Assembly: GCF_019802255.1 (NCBI RefSeq)
Contig: NZ_JAHYSS010000002.1
Location: 558,001-622,000 of the forward strand
Origin: Pedobacter polysacchareus
GTDB taxonomy: Bacteria > Bacteroidota > Bacteroidia > Sphingobacteriales > Sphingobacteriaceae
Direction of reading: 5' to 3'
DNA length: 64,000 bases
Part shown: piece after piece, positions 26,712-36,454 of the stretch
How the letters are laid out: each line of letters opens with the position of its first letter
Numbering within the stretch: the first letter of the stretch is position 1
Notes under the pieces: generated by a model
Database searches by the model: none
What the model was told of the DNA's origin: nothing
The model's input: only the letters and a program-made list of their open reading frames with translations
Position numbers and translations under genes: made by a program

Positions 26712-28160
26712 TTAAAACTCTGCGTTTTTTGGGAAACGAGGGAAAGCAATTACGTCTCTGATGTTCGTCATACCACTTACAAAAAGTACCAGTCTTTCGA
26801 AACCTAATCCGAAGCCGGAGTGTGGTGCAGATCCAAAGCGTCTGGTGTCTAAAAACCACCACATTTCTTCCTGAGAGATGTTTAGCTCATCCATTCTTTG
26901 TGTCAGCTTGTCTAAGCGTTCTTCTCTTTGAGAGCCACCAATCATTTCACCGATTCCAGGGAAAAGAATGTCCATTGCGGCCACCGTTTTTCTGCCCTGA
27001 GCATCAGGCTCATTCTGGCGCATATAGAAAGATTTAATATCTGCAGGATAATCGGTTAAGATCACCGGTTTTTTGAAATGTTTCTCTACCAGGTAACGTT
27101 CGTGCTCTGATTGTAAATCTGCTCCCCATTCGTCAATAAGATACTTGAATTGTTTCTTTTGATTAGGTTTAGAAGACCTTAAGATCGCAATCGCTTCCGT
27201 ATAAGTTAAGCGCTCGAAATCATTGTCTAAACAGAAGTTCAACTTGTCAATTAAGGAAAGTTCGGAACGCTCATTCTGAGGTTTAGTTTTTTCTTCTTCT
27301 AACAAGCGATTGTTTAAGAAGTCGATTTCCTCTTTACAATTCTCTAAAGCATATTTAATCACATACTTCATCATGTCCTCGGCCAATTGCATGTTGTCTT
27401 CCAGGTCTGCAAAAGCAACCTCTGGCTCAATCATCCAAAATTCAGCAAGGTGACGGGTAGTATTTGAGTTTTCTGCTCTGAAAGTAGGGCCGAAAGTATA
27501 AATCTGTCCAAAAGCCATAGCAGCAAGCTCACCTTCTAACTGTCCGGAAACGGTTAGGTTAGTCGCACGGGCAAAGAAATCCTGTGAGAAATCTATTTTA
27601 CCATCTTCAGTTTTTGGTGGATTCTCCAGGTCTAAATTGGTTACTTTAAACATTTCACCAGCACCTTCTGCATCAGAAGCGGTAATGATAGGGGTGTGCA
27701 TATAAGTAAACCCTCTGTCATTATAAAACTGATGAATAGCAAAAGCTAAAGCATGACGCAATTTAAATACCGCATTGAAAGTATTGGTACGGAAACGTAA
27801 ATGCGCGATTTCTCTTAAAAACTCCAGACTGTGTTTCTTAGGCTGTAATGGGAATTTCTCCGGATCACTATCACCTAATATCTCAATCGTATTCGCTTTA
27901 ATATCAACTCTCTGTCCTTTTCCAACAGATTCTACGATTGTACCAGTTACTGCAATGGCAGCGCCAGTAGTAATGCGTTTCAATAAATCTTCAGGGGTAT
28001 TATTAAAGTCAACAACAATCTGGATGTTTCCCATGCAGGAACCATCATTGATAGCAATAAACTGATTGTTGCGGAAAGTACGCACCCAACCCATCACTGT
28101 TACTTCTCTGTCGAACTGCTCTGTCTCTAACAGGCTTTTTACTTTTTCTCTTTTGATCAT
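26712..28160 (-). CDS. asnS: Asparaginyl-tRNA synthetase
   Basis: Class IIb synthetase. An N-terminal OB-fold anticodon domain ([20 protein letters not shown]) is followed by a class II core with motif 2 [20 protein letters not shown] and motif 3 [20 protein letters not shown]. The segment [11 protein letters not shown] before motif 3 and [16 protein letters not shown] text are usual for AsnRS. 482 residues. A -7 box TATTTTTG (minus, 28181-28188) lies 20 bases upstream of the ATG. Confidence 0.96.
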   Translation of the reverse strand: MIKREKVKSLLETEQFDREVTVMGWVRTFRNNQFIAINDGSCMGNIQIVVDFNNTPEDLLKRITTGAAIAVTGTIVESVGKGQRVDIKANTIEILGDSDPEKFPLQPKKHSLEFLREIAHLRFRTNTFNAVFKLRHALAFAIHQFYNDRGFTYMHTPIITASDAEGAGEMFKVTNLDLENPPKTEDGKIDFSQDFFARATNLTVSGQLEGELAAMAFGQIYTFGPTFRAENSNTTRHLAEFWMIEPEVAFADLEDNMQLAEDMMKYVIKYALENCKEEIDFLNNRLLEEEKTKPQNERSELSLIDKLNFCLDNDFERLTYTEAIAILRSSKPNQKKQFKYLIDEWGADLQSEHERYLVEKHFKKPVILTDYPADIKSFYMRQNEPDAQGRKTVAAMDILFPGIGEMIGGSQREERLDKLTQRMDELNISQEEMWWFLDTRRFGSAPHSGFGLGFERLVLFVSGMTNIRDVIAFPRFPKNAEF

Positions 28161-28209
28161 GATTTTATTGTGGAGAGGTTCAAAAATAAGGATTTAATTG
28201 ATTTTTTTT

Positions 28210-29595
28210 ATGTTTCTTATTGTATTAAGTTTGCGAAGCGACATCTCAATCATAATTAGCGTGCAATCTAATCGTATCCAATCTTTTTGGCAAAAGGCCA
28301 TAGGCGACATCGGGGAGTTTTCTCTGGAAGAGCGTATTTTTAATACCATATGTATTTTTGCATTTTTTGCCCTGATGGTGGAAGCACCATATAATTATTT
28401 AATGGAGCTTAAAGAATTGTCTTGGCTATGCTGTGCCGGCATGGTGTTTATTGTCGGGCTGTATTATCTTTCCAAGATAAAAAGAAAATCCAATCTGGCC
28501 ATTACGCTTTTCTGTATCATCAGCAACATTACTTTTACCTATTGCTATTTTTATAATTCTGGAATTCTTGGGCCAAACGTGCTGCTTTTTGCGCTTTCTT
28601 TTTTCCTCATCATCACCATCATCCCGAAAGCGCAGTATAAATTTTGGGTACCGGTCAATATATTTATAGTATTGGCAGTACTGGTATTAGAATATCATCA
28701 GCCGCAATTAGCACCCGATCTTTATTACAGCCCTTTTGCAAGAGTCATTGATTTTGCCGTCACTTATGTCGTTTCTACGGTCTTAATTTTTCTGTCTATC
28801 AGTTACATGCGGAAAAACTACGCTTATGAGCGTTTGTCTGTAGAGCAGCGAAACCGGGAAATTGAGGCACAGAAAGATGAGATCCTATTGCAAAAGGGAG
28901 CACTGGAATACCTGAACAGAGAAAAGGATCGCTTATTGTCTATCGTAGCGCATGATGTACGGATGCCTTTGAGTTCCATACAGGGCTATTTAGAAATTCT
29001 GAATTCCATCGGACTGGATGAAGCGGAAAAACAATTGATTGAAGGACAGCTGCTGCAGATTACCAGAGATACTTCTGAAATGCTCATGAACCTGCTTTCC
29101 TGGTCGAAGACGCAGCTGCAAGGGGGTAATGTGCAGTTGAAGGCCTTAGATGTAAATGAAGCCCTCCAGGGCTGGTTAAAAATAGAAAATACCATCGCTA
29201 ATAAAAAAGGAATCCGTTTGCGAATGCTCACTGCCGGACAACTTTATTTAATGGCTGATCACGACATGCTTCATCTGGTAGTTCGGAACCTGGTTTCTAA
29301 TGCTATTAAATTTACTCCTGAGGGAGGAGAGGTGATCGTTTCCACGCGTTATCGCGGAACCAGCGGAATGATCATTATATCTGATAATGGAATCGGCATC
29401 ACGCCTGAAAAACAGGAACACCTGTTCGAGCTCAATGCTTCCGCTACTTACGGAACCAATAATGAAAAAGGAATTGGTCTTGGCTTACTCTTGTGTAAGG
29501 AGTTTACGGAGAAACAGCAAGGAAATATCTGGTTTGAAAGTGAAACGCAAAAAGGTTCCGTTTTTTATGTTTCCTTGAAATTAGAAGGATTTTAG
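28210..29595 (+). CDS. Membrane sensor histidine kinase
   Basis: Five or six hydrophobic helices (residues ~45-200) form the input domain, followed by a coiled-coil linker (EQRNREIEAQKDEILLQKGA). The HisKA domain has the H-box IVAHDVRMPLSSIQGYL, and the ATPase has N-box LVVRNLVSNAIKFTPEGG and G-boxes ISDNGIGITPEKQ and GIGLGLLLCKEF. No response regulator adjoins, so it is an orphan kinase here. Start uncertain: a TTG at 28198, this ATG, or a GTG at 28261 that would give a start just before the helices. Confidence 0.88.
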   Translation: MFLIVLSLRSDISIIISVQSNRIQSFWQKAIGDIGEFSLEERIFNTICIFAFFALMVEAPYNYLMELKELSWLCCAGMVFIVGLYYLSKIKRKSNLAITLFCIISNITFTYCYFYNSGILGPNVLLFALSFFLIITIIPKAQYKFWVPVNIFIVLAVLVLEYHQPQLAPDLYYSPFARVIDFAVTYVVSTVLIFLSISYMRKNYAYERLSVEQRNREIEAQKDEILLQKGALEYLNREKDRLLSIVAHDVRMPLSSIQGYLEILNSIGLDEAEKQLIEGQLLQITRDTSEMLMNLLSWSKTQLQGGNVQLKALDVNEALQGWLKIENTIANKKGIRLRMLTAGQLYLMADHDMLHLVVRNLVSNAIKFTPEGGEVIVSTRYRGTSGMIIISDNGIGITPEKQEHLFELNASATYGTNNEKGIGLGLLLCKEFTEKQQGNIWFESETQKGSVFYVSLKLEGF

Positions 29596-29843
29596 GTTCT
29601 TATTTTTAGTCTTTTGTGAAAATAATTGTAAAATAATCCAATTTAACCTCATTTTATTAGTTCTTTTTGTGAATTGTGCATGTAAAAATCTATTTGTATC
29701 TGTTTTTGGTGATATAATGTTAATATTTCCAGCTATTATTTAGTGTTTTGTTGCTAATTTTTGGTTTTAATGTTGATTTTAAGGTGTATTTCTTTTAATT
29801 TTTACTGTTTATTCATTTTTATTGCAATTTATTTTTAAATAAA
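29596..29843. other. AT-rich intergenic stretch after the sensor kinase
   Basis: About 250 strongly T-rich bases without a reading frame or clear hairpin. It leads into the possible small RNA promoter at 29844. Nothing else recognised. Confidence 0.6.
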
Positions 29844-29874
29844 TTGTGAATTGTCTGTTTAACTTCTATATTTG
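29844..29874 (+). promoter_or_regulatory. Promoter of a possible small RNA
   Basis: TTG (29844-29846), a 20-base spacer and TATATTTG (29867-29874): a full Bacteroidetes consensus match, with no coding sequence downstream. A second TATATTTG lies at 29892-29899. Confidence 0.6.
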
Positions 29875-29879
29875 TGTCA

Positions 29880-29944
29880 GCTCGTTTAATTTATATTTGG
29901 TTAAAGAAGCCTCAGGTTGGATGACCTGAGGCTTCTTTTGTTTT
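29880..29944 (+). ncRNA. Possible small RNA of about 65 nt ending in a strong terminator
   Basis: The predicted start near 29880 is followed after ~23 bases by a perfect 15-bp stem (29903-29917 with 29924-29938) with a TGGATG loop and a T-run. No ATG frame fits. It could instead be only the terminator of the kinase gene 300 bases upstream; the consensus promoter just before it favours a separate RNA. Confidence 0.4.
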
Positions 29945-30025
29945 ATAGGCAAAATAAATACAGTACTCGCTCCAAATAAGCCAGCAATAGTCTTTTTTAG
30001 GTTTCAAAACCAAAATTTAGGGCAT

Positions 30026-30061
30026 AAAAAAAAGGCCAATTGAGTAAACAATTGACCTTTT
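30026..30061 (-). terminator. sucC terminator
   Basis: AAAAGGCCAATTG and CAATTGACCTTTT form a stem with one mismatch; on the minus strand it ends in a T-run just after the sucC stop. Confidence 0.82.
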
Positions 30062-30085
30062 AGATTTTTAACTAAAAACTGGTAA

Positions 30086-31276
30086 TTATGCCAATACTTT
30101 AGTCACTAAATCTGCTGCATCTTTCAATGCAATTGCAGAATATACTTTTAATCCTGATTCATCGATTAACTGTTTCGCTTCAGCGGCATTAGTACCTTGT
30201 AAACGACAGATAATTGGAACAGGAATATCACCGATTTCTTTGTAAGCATCGATTACACCTTGAGCAACACGGTCACAGCGAACGATACCACCAAAGATGT
30301 TAATTAAGATAGCTTTCACATTTGGATCCTTAAGGATAATGTTGAAACCTGCTTTTACAGTTTGTGCATTTGCAGTTCCACCTACATCCAGGAAGTTAGC
30401 TGGCTCACCACCTGCAATTTTGATGATGTCCATGGTCGCCATTGCTAAACCAGCACCGTTCACCATACAGCCAACGTTACCATCTAATTTCACATAGTTT
30501 AAGTTAGACTCACTTGCTTCCACATCTGTTGGATCTTCTTCCAATTTATCACGCATTGCTGCATAATCAGGATGACGGAATAAAGCGTTCTCATCTAAGT
30601 CAACTTTAGCATCAACAGCGATGATTTTGTCATCAGAAGTTTTTAATACTGGGTTGATCTCAAACATCGCAGAGTCAGTAGCGTCATAAGCTTTGTAAAG
30701 CGCGGTGATAAATTTCACCATGTCTTTGTGAGCAGCACCACTTAATCCTAGATTGAAGGCAATTTTACGAGCCTGGAATCCTTGAAGACCAACTTTAGGG
30801 TCAATCTCTTCTTTGAATATTAAATGAGGAGTTTTTTCTGCAACCTCTTCAATGTCCATTCCACCTTCGGTAGAATACATAATGATGTTAGTTCCAGTTG
30901 AACGGTTTAAAAGCACGCTCACATAGAATTCTTTAGTTTCAGATGCTCCAGGATAATAAACATCCTGTGCCACTAAAATCTTGTTCACTTTCTTTCCTTC
31001 CGGGCCAGTTTGAGGAGTAACCAATTGCATACCTAAAATATCGGTTGCTCTTTGTGCTACTTCTTCCAGGTTTTTCGCCAGCTTTACGCCACCGCCTTTA
31101 CCTCTTCCGCCTGCATGGATCTGTGCTTTAATCACAACCCAATCAGAATTGTAGTCAGTTTTCATTTTTTTAGCCGCTTCTACAGCCTGCTCAACCGTGT
31201 GGGCAACGACGCCTTCTTGTACGGCTACACCAAAACTTTTAAGTATTTCTTTACCTTGATATTCGTGGATATTCAT
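30086..31276 (-). CDS. sucC: Succinyl-CoA synthetase beta subunit
   Basis: TCA-cycle enzyme (succinyl-CoA to succinate with NDP phosphorylation). N-terminal [17 protein letters not shown] starts the ATP-grasp fold, with [51 protein letters not shown] and [15 protein letters not shown] in the C-terminal CoA-ligase part. 396 residues from this start. The frame extends to 31297, but the longer start overlaps the -7 box TAGATTTG (31295-31302, minus), so transcription would begin inside it; the start at 31276 fits both family and promoter. sucD is not adjacent. Confidence 0.95.
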   Translation of the reverse strand: MNIHEYQGKEILKSFGVAVQEGVVAHTVEQAVEAAKKMKTDYNSDWVVIKAQIHAGGRGKGGGVKLAKNLEEVAQRATDILGMQLVTPQTGPEGKKVNKILVAQDVYYPGASETKEFYVSVLLNRSTGTNIIMYSTEGGMDIEEVAEKTPHLIFKEEIDPKVGLQGFQARKIAFNLGLSGAAHKDMVKFITALYKAYDATDSAMFEINPVLKTSDDKIIAVDAKVDLDENALFRHPDYAAMRDKLEEDPTDVEASESNLNYVKLDGNVGCMVNGAGLAMATMDIIKIAGGEPANFLDVGGTANAQTVKAGFNIILKDPNVKAILINIFGGIVRCDRVAQGVIDAYKEIGDIPVPIICRLQGTNAAEAKQLIDESGLKVYSAIALKDAADLVTKVLA

Positions 31277-31294
31277 TTGCTGAAAAAATTTGTC

Positions 31295-31302
31295 CAAATC
31301 TA
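31295..31302 (-). promoter_or_regulatory. -7 element of sucC, which decides its start codon
   Basis: TAGATTTG on the minus strand, about 18 bases upstream of the ATG at 31276 and overlapping the alternative ATG at 31297. No clear -33 box. Confidence 0.5.
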
Positions 31303-31328
31303 CAATTTCAGATTGGTTTTAAAAACAG

Positions 31329-31336
31329 TAAGTTTG
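31329..31336 (+). promoter_or_regulatory. -7 element of lolD, five bases before the ATG
   Basis: TAAGTTTG matches TAnnTTTG and lies 5 bases before the ATG at 31342; another likely leaderless start, back to back with the sucC promoter. Confidence 0.5.
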
Positions 31337-31341
31337 CATTT

Positions 31342-31992
31342 ATGCTAAAAGCAACAGGTATAAAGAAAGCTTATGGAAATTTACCCATCCTGAAAGGGGT
31401 AGATTTTGAGGTGGAAAAGGGAGAAATTGTCAGCATTATTGGCGCCTCTGGTGCGGGTAAAAGTACCCTACTGCACATATTAGGGACTTTAGACAAGCCA
31501 GATCAGGGAACTGTCGAATTAAATGGTGCCAAGGTAAATCAACTTTCCGGAGAACTACTGAGTGTATTTCGTAACAAAAATATAGGCTTTGTTTTTCAAT
31601 TTCATCACCTGCTACCTGAATTTAGCGCTTTAGAGAATATCTGCATTCCTGCATTTATCGCTAAAACCAGTAAAAAAGATGCAGAGCGCCGTGCAATTGA
31701 GCTTTTGGAGCTGCTGGGATTGAAAGATCGCGCCGCACATAAACCCAATGAATTGTCTGGCGGTGAACAGCAGCGGATTGCAGTAGCGAGGGCACTTGTA
31801 AACCATCCTGCCATTATCCTGGCTGATGAGCCTTCCGGTAATCTGGACTCTGCCAACGCCAATGCCTTACACGAATTTTTTATCACCCTTCGTGATAATT
31901 TTAAACAGACCTTTGTGATCGTTACCCACAACGAAGGACTGGCGGAAATCAGCGATAGGGTAGTTACCATGAAAGACGGATTAATCATATAA
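31342..31992 (+). CDS. LolD-like ABC transporter ATPase
   Basis: ATPase of the LolD/MacB/FtsE class, which powers lipoprotein release or related mechanotransmission. Walker [10 protein letters not shown] (about 35-43), Q-loop [12 protein letters not shown] as in LolD, signature [15 protein letters not shown] and Walker [13 protein letters not shown]. 216 residues. No permease gene is adjacent, as is common in Bacteroidota, so the partner is elsewhere. It heads a three-gene run with two unusual small genes (4- and 12-base gaps). Confidence 0.88.
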   Translation: MLKATGIKKAYGNLPILKGVDFEVEKGEIVSIIGASGAGKSTLLHILGTLDKPDQGTVELNGAKVNQLSGELLSVFRNKNIGFVFQFHHLLPEFSALENICIPAFIAKTSKKDAERRAIELLELLGLKDRAAHKPNELSGGEQQRIAVARALVNHPAIILADEPSGNLDSANANALHEFFITLRDNFKQTFVIVTHNEGLAEISDRVVTMKDGLII

Positions 31993-31996
31993 CATT

Positions 31997-32494
31997 TTGA
32001 AAATACTAATTACAGGAGGTAAATCTGCCTCAGCATTAAAGCTGCTGAAAGCTTTTGCCAATCAACATATATTACTTGCCGATTACGGAGATATGCCTGC
32101 GCTTTCTTCTACAGCTTATCAAATGCACTCCTTAGGGACCAGAAATGACGATACCACTGCACATACTTTACTCAACAACTGTCTGGACGAAAATGTAGAA
32201 ATGCTATTGCCAATCCATGATTTTGAAATTGAAGCAGTAGCTAAATCTATCGTTTTATTCGAAGAATTTGGGATCGAGGTTTTACTGCCGCAGCCAGCAG
32301 AGTTGGCTAAATACCTCAGCACTGAAAAGCAAAGCGGGGATTGGGCATTGTACCAGAAAGGTGGATTGCTATTCCCTGAAAATGCGAACGCAGCACAAAA
32401 GGAATTGGGCATTAAAGAAAAATTGAACGGCGTATTTTACACCATTGACAGCCCTGAAGGCCTGAAACCAGTTTTATTTACCATCAATTCCTAA
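31997..32494 (+). CDS. Isolated pre-ATP-grasp-like domain protein, TTG start
   Basis: 165 residues. The N-terminus MKILITGGKSASALKLLKAF reads as a nucleotide-binding-like beta-alpha unit of the kind that precedes ATP-grasp domains in carboligases (GGxxxAL... then IHDFEIEAVA, LLPQPAELAKYLSTEKQ). The sequence stops where the ATP-grasp catalytic domain would begin, and no such domain follows in any frame. It starts at a TTG four bases after lolD; the first in-frame ATG would remove the conserved first strand. Its role is unknown. A degenerate HAD protein follows by 12 bases. Confidence 0.6.
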   Translation: MKILITGGKSASALKLLKAFANQHILLADYGDMPALSSTAYQMHSLGTRNDDTTAHTLLNNCLDENVEMLLPIHDFEIEAVAKSIVLFEEFGIEVLLPQPAELAKYLSTEKQSGDWALYQKGGLLFPENANAAQKELGIKEKLNGVFYTIDSPEGLKPVLFTINS

Positions 32495-32506
32495 TCATTT
32501 TATCCC

Positions 32507-33118
32507 ATGAGGGCAGAAGAATTACTAAAAGACAAACAAGCATTCGTTTTTGAACTGGACAATGTAATTTATCCTGAAAAGGATTATTTATTGCAGGTTT
32601 ACTACCTGTTCGCGCAATTTATTGAATACGGTGAACAATTAAATGCCAGCGATATTGTAAAATATATGCAAGAGCAATACCTTGCTCATGGTACTGTAGA
32701 TCTATTTGAGAAAACTGCTGCAGAGTTCAAAATTCCAGAGAAGTATAAAGTAAATTATGATCTGGTGATGCAAAACGCAAAACTTCCACTGAAGCTGCTC
32801 ATCTATAATAAAACGCTTACTTTCTTGCAGGAAATTGTTGCCAACGGGAAGCAAGTGTTTTTATTTGTAGACGGTGATTCCCTGATGCAATTAAATAAAA
32901 TCAGACAAGTAGAATGGAATGGGTTGGAAAAGCATCTGATCGTTTATTTTTCTGAAGAATCTGAACCAAAACCAAGTACAAAAGGGATAGAAATGATCCT
33001 GGAACGCCATGATTTAAAACCAGAACAAATGGTTTTGATTGGTGCTAAACCAGCAGATCAGGAATGTGCACTTAATGCAGGAATTAAATTTTTAGCTATC
33101 GAAGAGCTGCTGAAATAA
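32507..33118 (+). CDS. HAD-superfamily protein with a degenerate active site
   Basis: 203 residues with a HAD fold outline: motif I region AFVFELDNVIYPEKD, a helical cap, FLFVDGDSLMQL as motif II, a Lys in KPSTKGIEM, and motif IV VLIGAKPADQECALNAG. The pattern matches putative pyrimidine 5'-nucleotidases (FDLDNTLYP). However, the nucleophile Asp of DxDx(T/V) is Glu16 here, and the Asp of the usual GDSxxD loop is replaced (GAKPAD). It is therefore probably not a normal phosphatase; binding or regulation is more likely. It follows the pre-ATP-grasp-like gene. Confidence 0.72.
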   Translation: MRAEELLKDKQAFVFELDNVIYPEKDYLLQVYYLFAQFIEYGEQLNASDIVKYMQEQYLAHGTVDLFEKTAAEFKIPEKYKVNYDLVMQNAKLPLKLLIYNKTLTFLQEIVANGKQVFLFVDGDSLMQLNKIRQVEWNGLEKHLIVYFSEESEPKPSTKGIEMILERHDLKPEQMVLIGAKPADQECALNAGIKFLAIEELLK

Positions 33119-33227
33119 CCTTGTTTATTCTTAAACAGCTTGGTTTGTGATAAAAATAATTAAGCTGTTTAAAATAAAACACTTGTTAAATTACTGATCA
33201 TCATCAGGTAATGAGGTTTTTTTATTA

Positions 33228-33235
33228 TAGATTTG
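33228..33235 (+). promoter_or_regulatory. -7 element of the S41 peptidase gene
   Basis: TAGATTTG matches TAnnTTTG; transcription from about 33240 would leave the ATG at 33257 with a leader of ~17 bases. Confidence 0.45.
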
Positions 33236-33256
33236 TAATAGAAAATGGGAACAAGG

Positions 33257-34924
33257 ATGATAAGAAGGTTAAGCTCCAGAAAGTATATTTTAATCGCATT
33301 GGCACTTTTTCCTGTGCTATTCAATGCCTGCAAAAAAAGCAAGGTCATCCCAGAAACTCCAGACACGGAGCAGCCTCAGCCTACGGGCGGGAATACGAAA
33401 CAGACTCCTACTTCAGACCGAAGAGCACTGACCAATGATTCGCTGTTTTTATATGCTCAGCAGATTTATTACTGGAATGATAAACTGCCTACCTATGATG
33501 TTTTTGATCCAAGAACTTATACTAAATTGGGTACTGATCTGGCCAATTTCAACAATGAGCTGTTTAACATTACCAAATTTTCTGGGTTTGAAACTGTTGC
33601 CGGTTCTTCTTCTCCAAAATATGCATTTATCAGGGACGAAGATACCTCAAATGGCAGCCAAAGTACTGCTCCGGATAGATCGTCTAGTGTAGACCTGTCG
33701 GACATTGGTTTTGACATGGGCTTTTTAAATTTTCAAGGTTATGGGAATAACTCAGGATATGAGCTTTTTGTAAAAGCTGTTTATCCGAATTCACCTGCTG
33801 ATATTGCAAAAATTACACGTGGAACCCAGATTACCAAAATTGGCAGCCGTGCTATAGGAACTAATTTCGATGCAGAAGTAGGTGTCATCAATAATGTATT
33901 GAATGGTACTACCAGCAGCACCACTTTTTCTGGGATCAGACCGGATGGAACAACTTTCAACGATGTGCCACTTAGTGTTAAAAAATATACGAGCAGCCCG
34001 ATATTTGCTTCGAAAGTAATTGATCAGGGAGGGAAAAAAGTGGGTTATCTGGCTTATTCGATCTTTTCAGTATTGACAAATCCTGATAGTAAAAATCCTA
34101 CTGATACTAGAATCGATCCTGTCTTTGCCAATTTTGCTGCTAATAATATCACAGATTTAGTGATTGATTTACGTTATAATGGCGGTGGTTCTGTGGAAAC
34201 AGCAGAATACCTATTGAATCTGCTGGCTCCTGCCAATACCAATGGAGTGATGTTTTCTGAAACTTATAATAGTGTGATGAAGAGTGGAAAAGCCAGTATA
34301 TTGAAGAATCAACCTTTAACAGATGCTAAGGGCAATATTCAATACAGCAGTTCTGGTAAGATGTATACATTGAATGATGTGGATTGGTCTGATGCCGGAA
34401 ATATATATTCATTCTCAAAAAAGGGACCTTTAAACGGATTGAAAAATATTGTGTTTCTGGTTTCCAGTAATACCGCATCTGCAAGTGAATTGCTGATCAA
34501 TAGCATCAAACCTTATATGCAGAGTGTTAAGCTGGTGGGTACGACTACTTATGGCAAGCCTGTAGGCTTTTTTCCGATTACGTTAGACAAACACTATTCT
34601 ATATATCTCCCAAGTTTTGAAAGTAAAAACAAAAATGGGGAAGGTGGGTATTATTCTGGAATGAAACCTGATTTTGCGGATACTGGAGGGGCAGATCTTT
34701 ATGATGATGCTGAGCATGATTTTGGGGATCCTAAAGAGAGCTATTTAAATAAAGCACTTTCTGTTCTTGCTCCGGTGGCTCCGTCAGTTTTGGCCAGCCG
34801 AACCGCTTCAAACGGCATCGCCGGTGCTACTGCAAGTTCGGTTAAACTGATGAAGACAGATTATTCAAACAGTAACATGACTGCTGCGGGTATGGTGGAA
34901 ACACGTTATCGCTTAAAAAAATAA
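33257..34924 (+). CDS. S41 family C-terminal processing peptidase-like lipoprotein
   Basis: A lipoprotein signal, ILIALALFPVLFNAC, puts it on a membrane facing the periplasm or surface. A PDZ domain (VKAVYPNSPADIAKITRGTQ...) precedes the S41 core: YLAYSIF, DLVIDLRYNGGGSVETAEYL, the catalytic Ser segment NTASASELL and the general-base Lys in TTYGKPVGFFP. 555 residues from this start; an ATG at 33245 is the alternative. It stands alone. The C-terminus carries a low-complexity Ala/Ser stretch. Substrate unknown. Confidence 0.88.
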   Translation: MIRRLSSRKYILIALALFPVLFNACKKSKVIPETPDTEQPQPTGGNTKQTPTSDRRALTNDSLFLYAQQIYYWNDKLPTYDVFDPRTYTKLGTDLANFNNELFNITKFSGFETVAGSSSPKYAFIRDEDTSNGSQSTAPDRSSSVDLSDIGFDMGFLNFQGYGNNSGYELFVKAVYPNSPADIAKITRGTQITKIGSRAIGTNFDAEVGVINNVLNGTTSSTTFSGIRPDGTTFNDVPLSVKKYTSSPIFASKVIDQGGKKVGYLAYSIFSVLTNPDSKNPTDTRIDPVFANFAANNITDLVIDLRYNGGGSVETAEYLLNLLAPANTNGVMFSETYNSVMKSGKASILKNQPLTDAKGNIQYSSSGKMYTLNDVDWSDAGNIYSFSKKGPLNGLKNIVFLVSSNTASASELLINSIKPYMQSVKLVGTTTYGKPVGFFPITLDKHYSIYLPSFESKNKNGEGGYYSGMKPDFADTGGADLYDDAEHDFGDPKESYLNKALSVLAPVAPSVLASRTASNGIAGATASSVKLMKTDYSNSNMTAAGMVETRYRLKK

Positions 34925-35059
34925 AACCTTGTTAATCAGCGTTTTTTGATCATTGTAAAATCCTATTTACAATAGGATGTCAAAATGACTTTGATCTATG
35001 GCTTTTAATTGCGATTTTAAATTAAGAAACGCATATTTATTACATTTAGCCAGAGTATT

Positions 35060-35326
35060 ATGATTGGGGAATTAATCGAGAAAGAATCAATAGACATCAG
35101 CCAGATCATACCTGCTGACCAGAACCATACCGAAGAATTAAGAGATAAGTTGAATTCTGCACAACGCCTGGGGAATGAATTTAAATCAAAAGCAGACATT
35201 TCCTTTAATACAAAAGAAGGACCTAAAACGGTTTCTACTACGGTATGGCAGGTGACAGAAAAATACTTACAATTGAAAAATGGAATTCATATTCCTTTAA
35301 ACAGCCTTTTAGCCATAGAGTTCTAA
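35060..35326 (+). CDS. Hypothetical protein, 88 residues
   Basis: Soluble, acidic and basic mixed sequence with no signal peptide. The C-terminal half (KTVSTTVWQVTEKYLQLKNG then IHIPLNSLLAIEF) looks like a small beta-sheet unit. I do not recognise a family. It ends 2 bases before the stop of the convergent M28 peptidase gene. The 135-base gap upstream contains an ATTGTAAA/TTTACAAT hairpin (34952-34973) that may end the S41 transcript. Coding potential is supported by codon pattern and length only. Confidence 0.6.
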   Translation: MIGELIEKESIDISQIIPADQNHTEELRDKLNSAQRLGNEFKSKADISFNTKEGPKTVSTTVWQVTEKYLQLKNGIHIPLNSLLAIEF

Positions 35327-35328
35327 TC

Positions 35329-36291
35329 CTATTGCTTTTTCATCTGTAGTTTTTGTCTGAAAATAGACTGCAGATTGCGTTCTTTATCAATGTTGTTAAT
35401 GATTTCCAGGATGGAAGCCGCAGCATTGGTAAAGAACTTTTTGTTGATATTCTGATACTTATCTGAGGCCTGGTGATAATCTTTATGGTCTTCTACTCCG
35501 AAATATAAGAAAGGAATGTTCTTCGCATTAAAAGAGCCCTGATCACTCTGATTGGTCCAGTCTTCACTGCCGGTTTTTGGATCATCATGTCCCATGATCA
35601 CTTTAATGGTAGGTTTACTGGTAATGAAATACTTTTTTAGTTGTGGGTATTTAAAAGTGCCGCAGGCATACAGTTCGTTTTTGTCATTGTGACTGATCAT
35701 GTCCATATTCACATTCATCCGGATGTTTTCTAAAGGAATCGTGGCTAACTCTATAAAAGCTTTTGAACCTTTCAACCCCATTTCTTCGGCATCAAAAGCG
35801 GCAAATACCATACTGTAATTGGGTTGATGTTTTTTAAAGTAAGCAGCAAAGTTCAATAAAGCGGCTACACCGGAGGCATTGTCGTCTGCCCCATTGTAAA
35901 TCTGGTCTTTGATGATCCCTACATGATCATAATGTGCAGAAATGACGATCACTTCCGTATTTCGTCCCGGTACATAAGCCAGCATATTTTTACCTGTAAT
36001 CTCCTGACCAGCCCTGTCTTTGAACGTAAAAACCTGTTCATAATTACCAAGGTGTGGGAGCGGCGCTAAGCCTATTTCCTTAAATCGCTGTTCAATATAT
36101 GCTCTAGCCATTTCAGCGCCCTTAGTACCTGTTTTACGTCCCTCAAAACGATCAGAAGATAAGGTCTCTACATCCTTTAATAGTTGTTGTTCCGTTTTAC
36201 TGATGGGTTTGCTGATTTGTGCCTGCGAGGGATTCTTTTGGGCATTACAGCTCAATAAGGCAATTAAAGGGATTAGCAGGTAAATTCTCAT
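35329..36291 (-). CDS. M28 family zinc aminopeptidase lipoprotein
   Basis: Signal MRIYLLIPLIALLSC is a lipobox, so it is membrane-anchored outside the cytoplasm. Zinc ligands: ISAHYDHVG (His, Asp), NGADDNASGVAALL (bridging Asp), FAAFDAEEMGLKGS (catalytic Glu pair), MNVNMDMISH and the late His in FGVEDHKDYHQASD. 320 residues. Likely cleaves peptides exported or taken from the environment. Confidence 0.92.
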   Translation of the reverse strand: MRIYLLIPLIALLSCNAQKNPSQAQISKPISKTEQQLLKDVETLSSDRFEGRKTGTKGAEMARAYIEQRFKEIGLAPLPHLGNYEQVFTFKDRAGQEITGKNMLAYVPGRNTEVIVISAHYDHVGIIKDQIYNGADDNASGVAALLNFAAYFKKHQPNYSMVFAAFDAEEMGLKGSKAFIELATIPLENIRMNVNMDMISHNDKNELYACGTFKYPQLKKYFITSKPTIKVIMGHDDPKTGSEDWTNQSDQGSFNAKNIPFLYFGVEDHKDYHQASDKYQNINKKFFTNAAASILEIINNIDKERNLQSIFRQKLQMKKQ

Positions 36292-36454
36292 TCTGTGGGA
36301 AGCTTGTGTTATATAAAGGTAAAAATATTATCTGAAAAGCCCCGATGCCCCAAAAAAGAAAACTTAATGACAGGAATGCTGTTTTTTGAATACTTTATAA
36401 AACAGGAATAAGACAAATAAAAGCACATATCAACTCATTAAAACATAAAATTAG

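Noticed and set aside
31277..31297. Longer N-terminus of SucC (seven extra residues, start at 31297)
   Set aside because: That ATG lies in the -7 box of the predicted promoter and the family begins [12 protein letters not shown].
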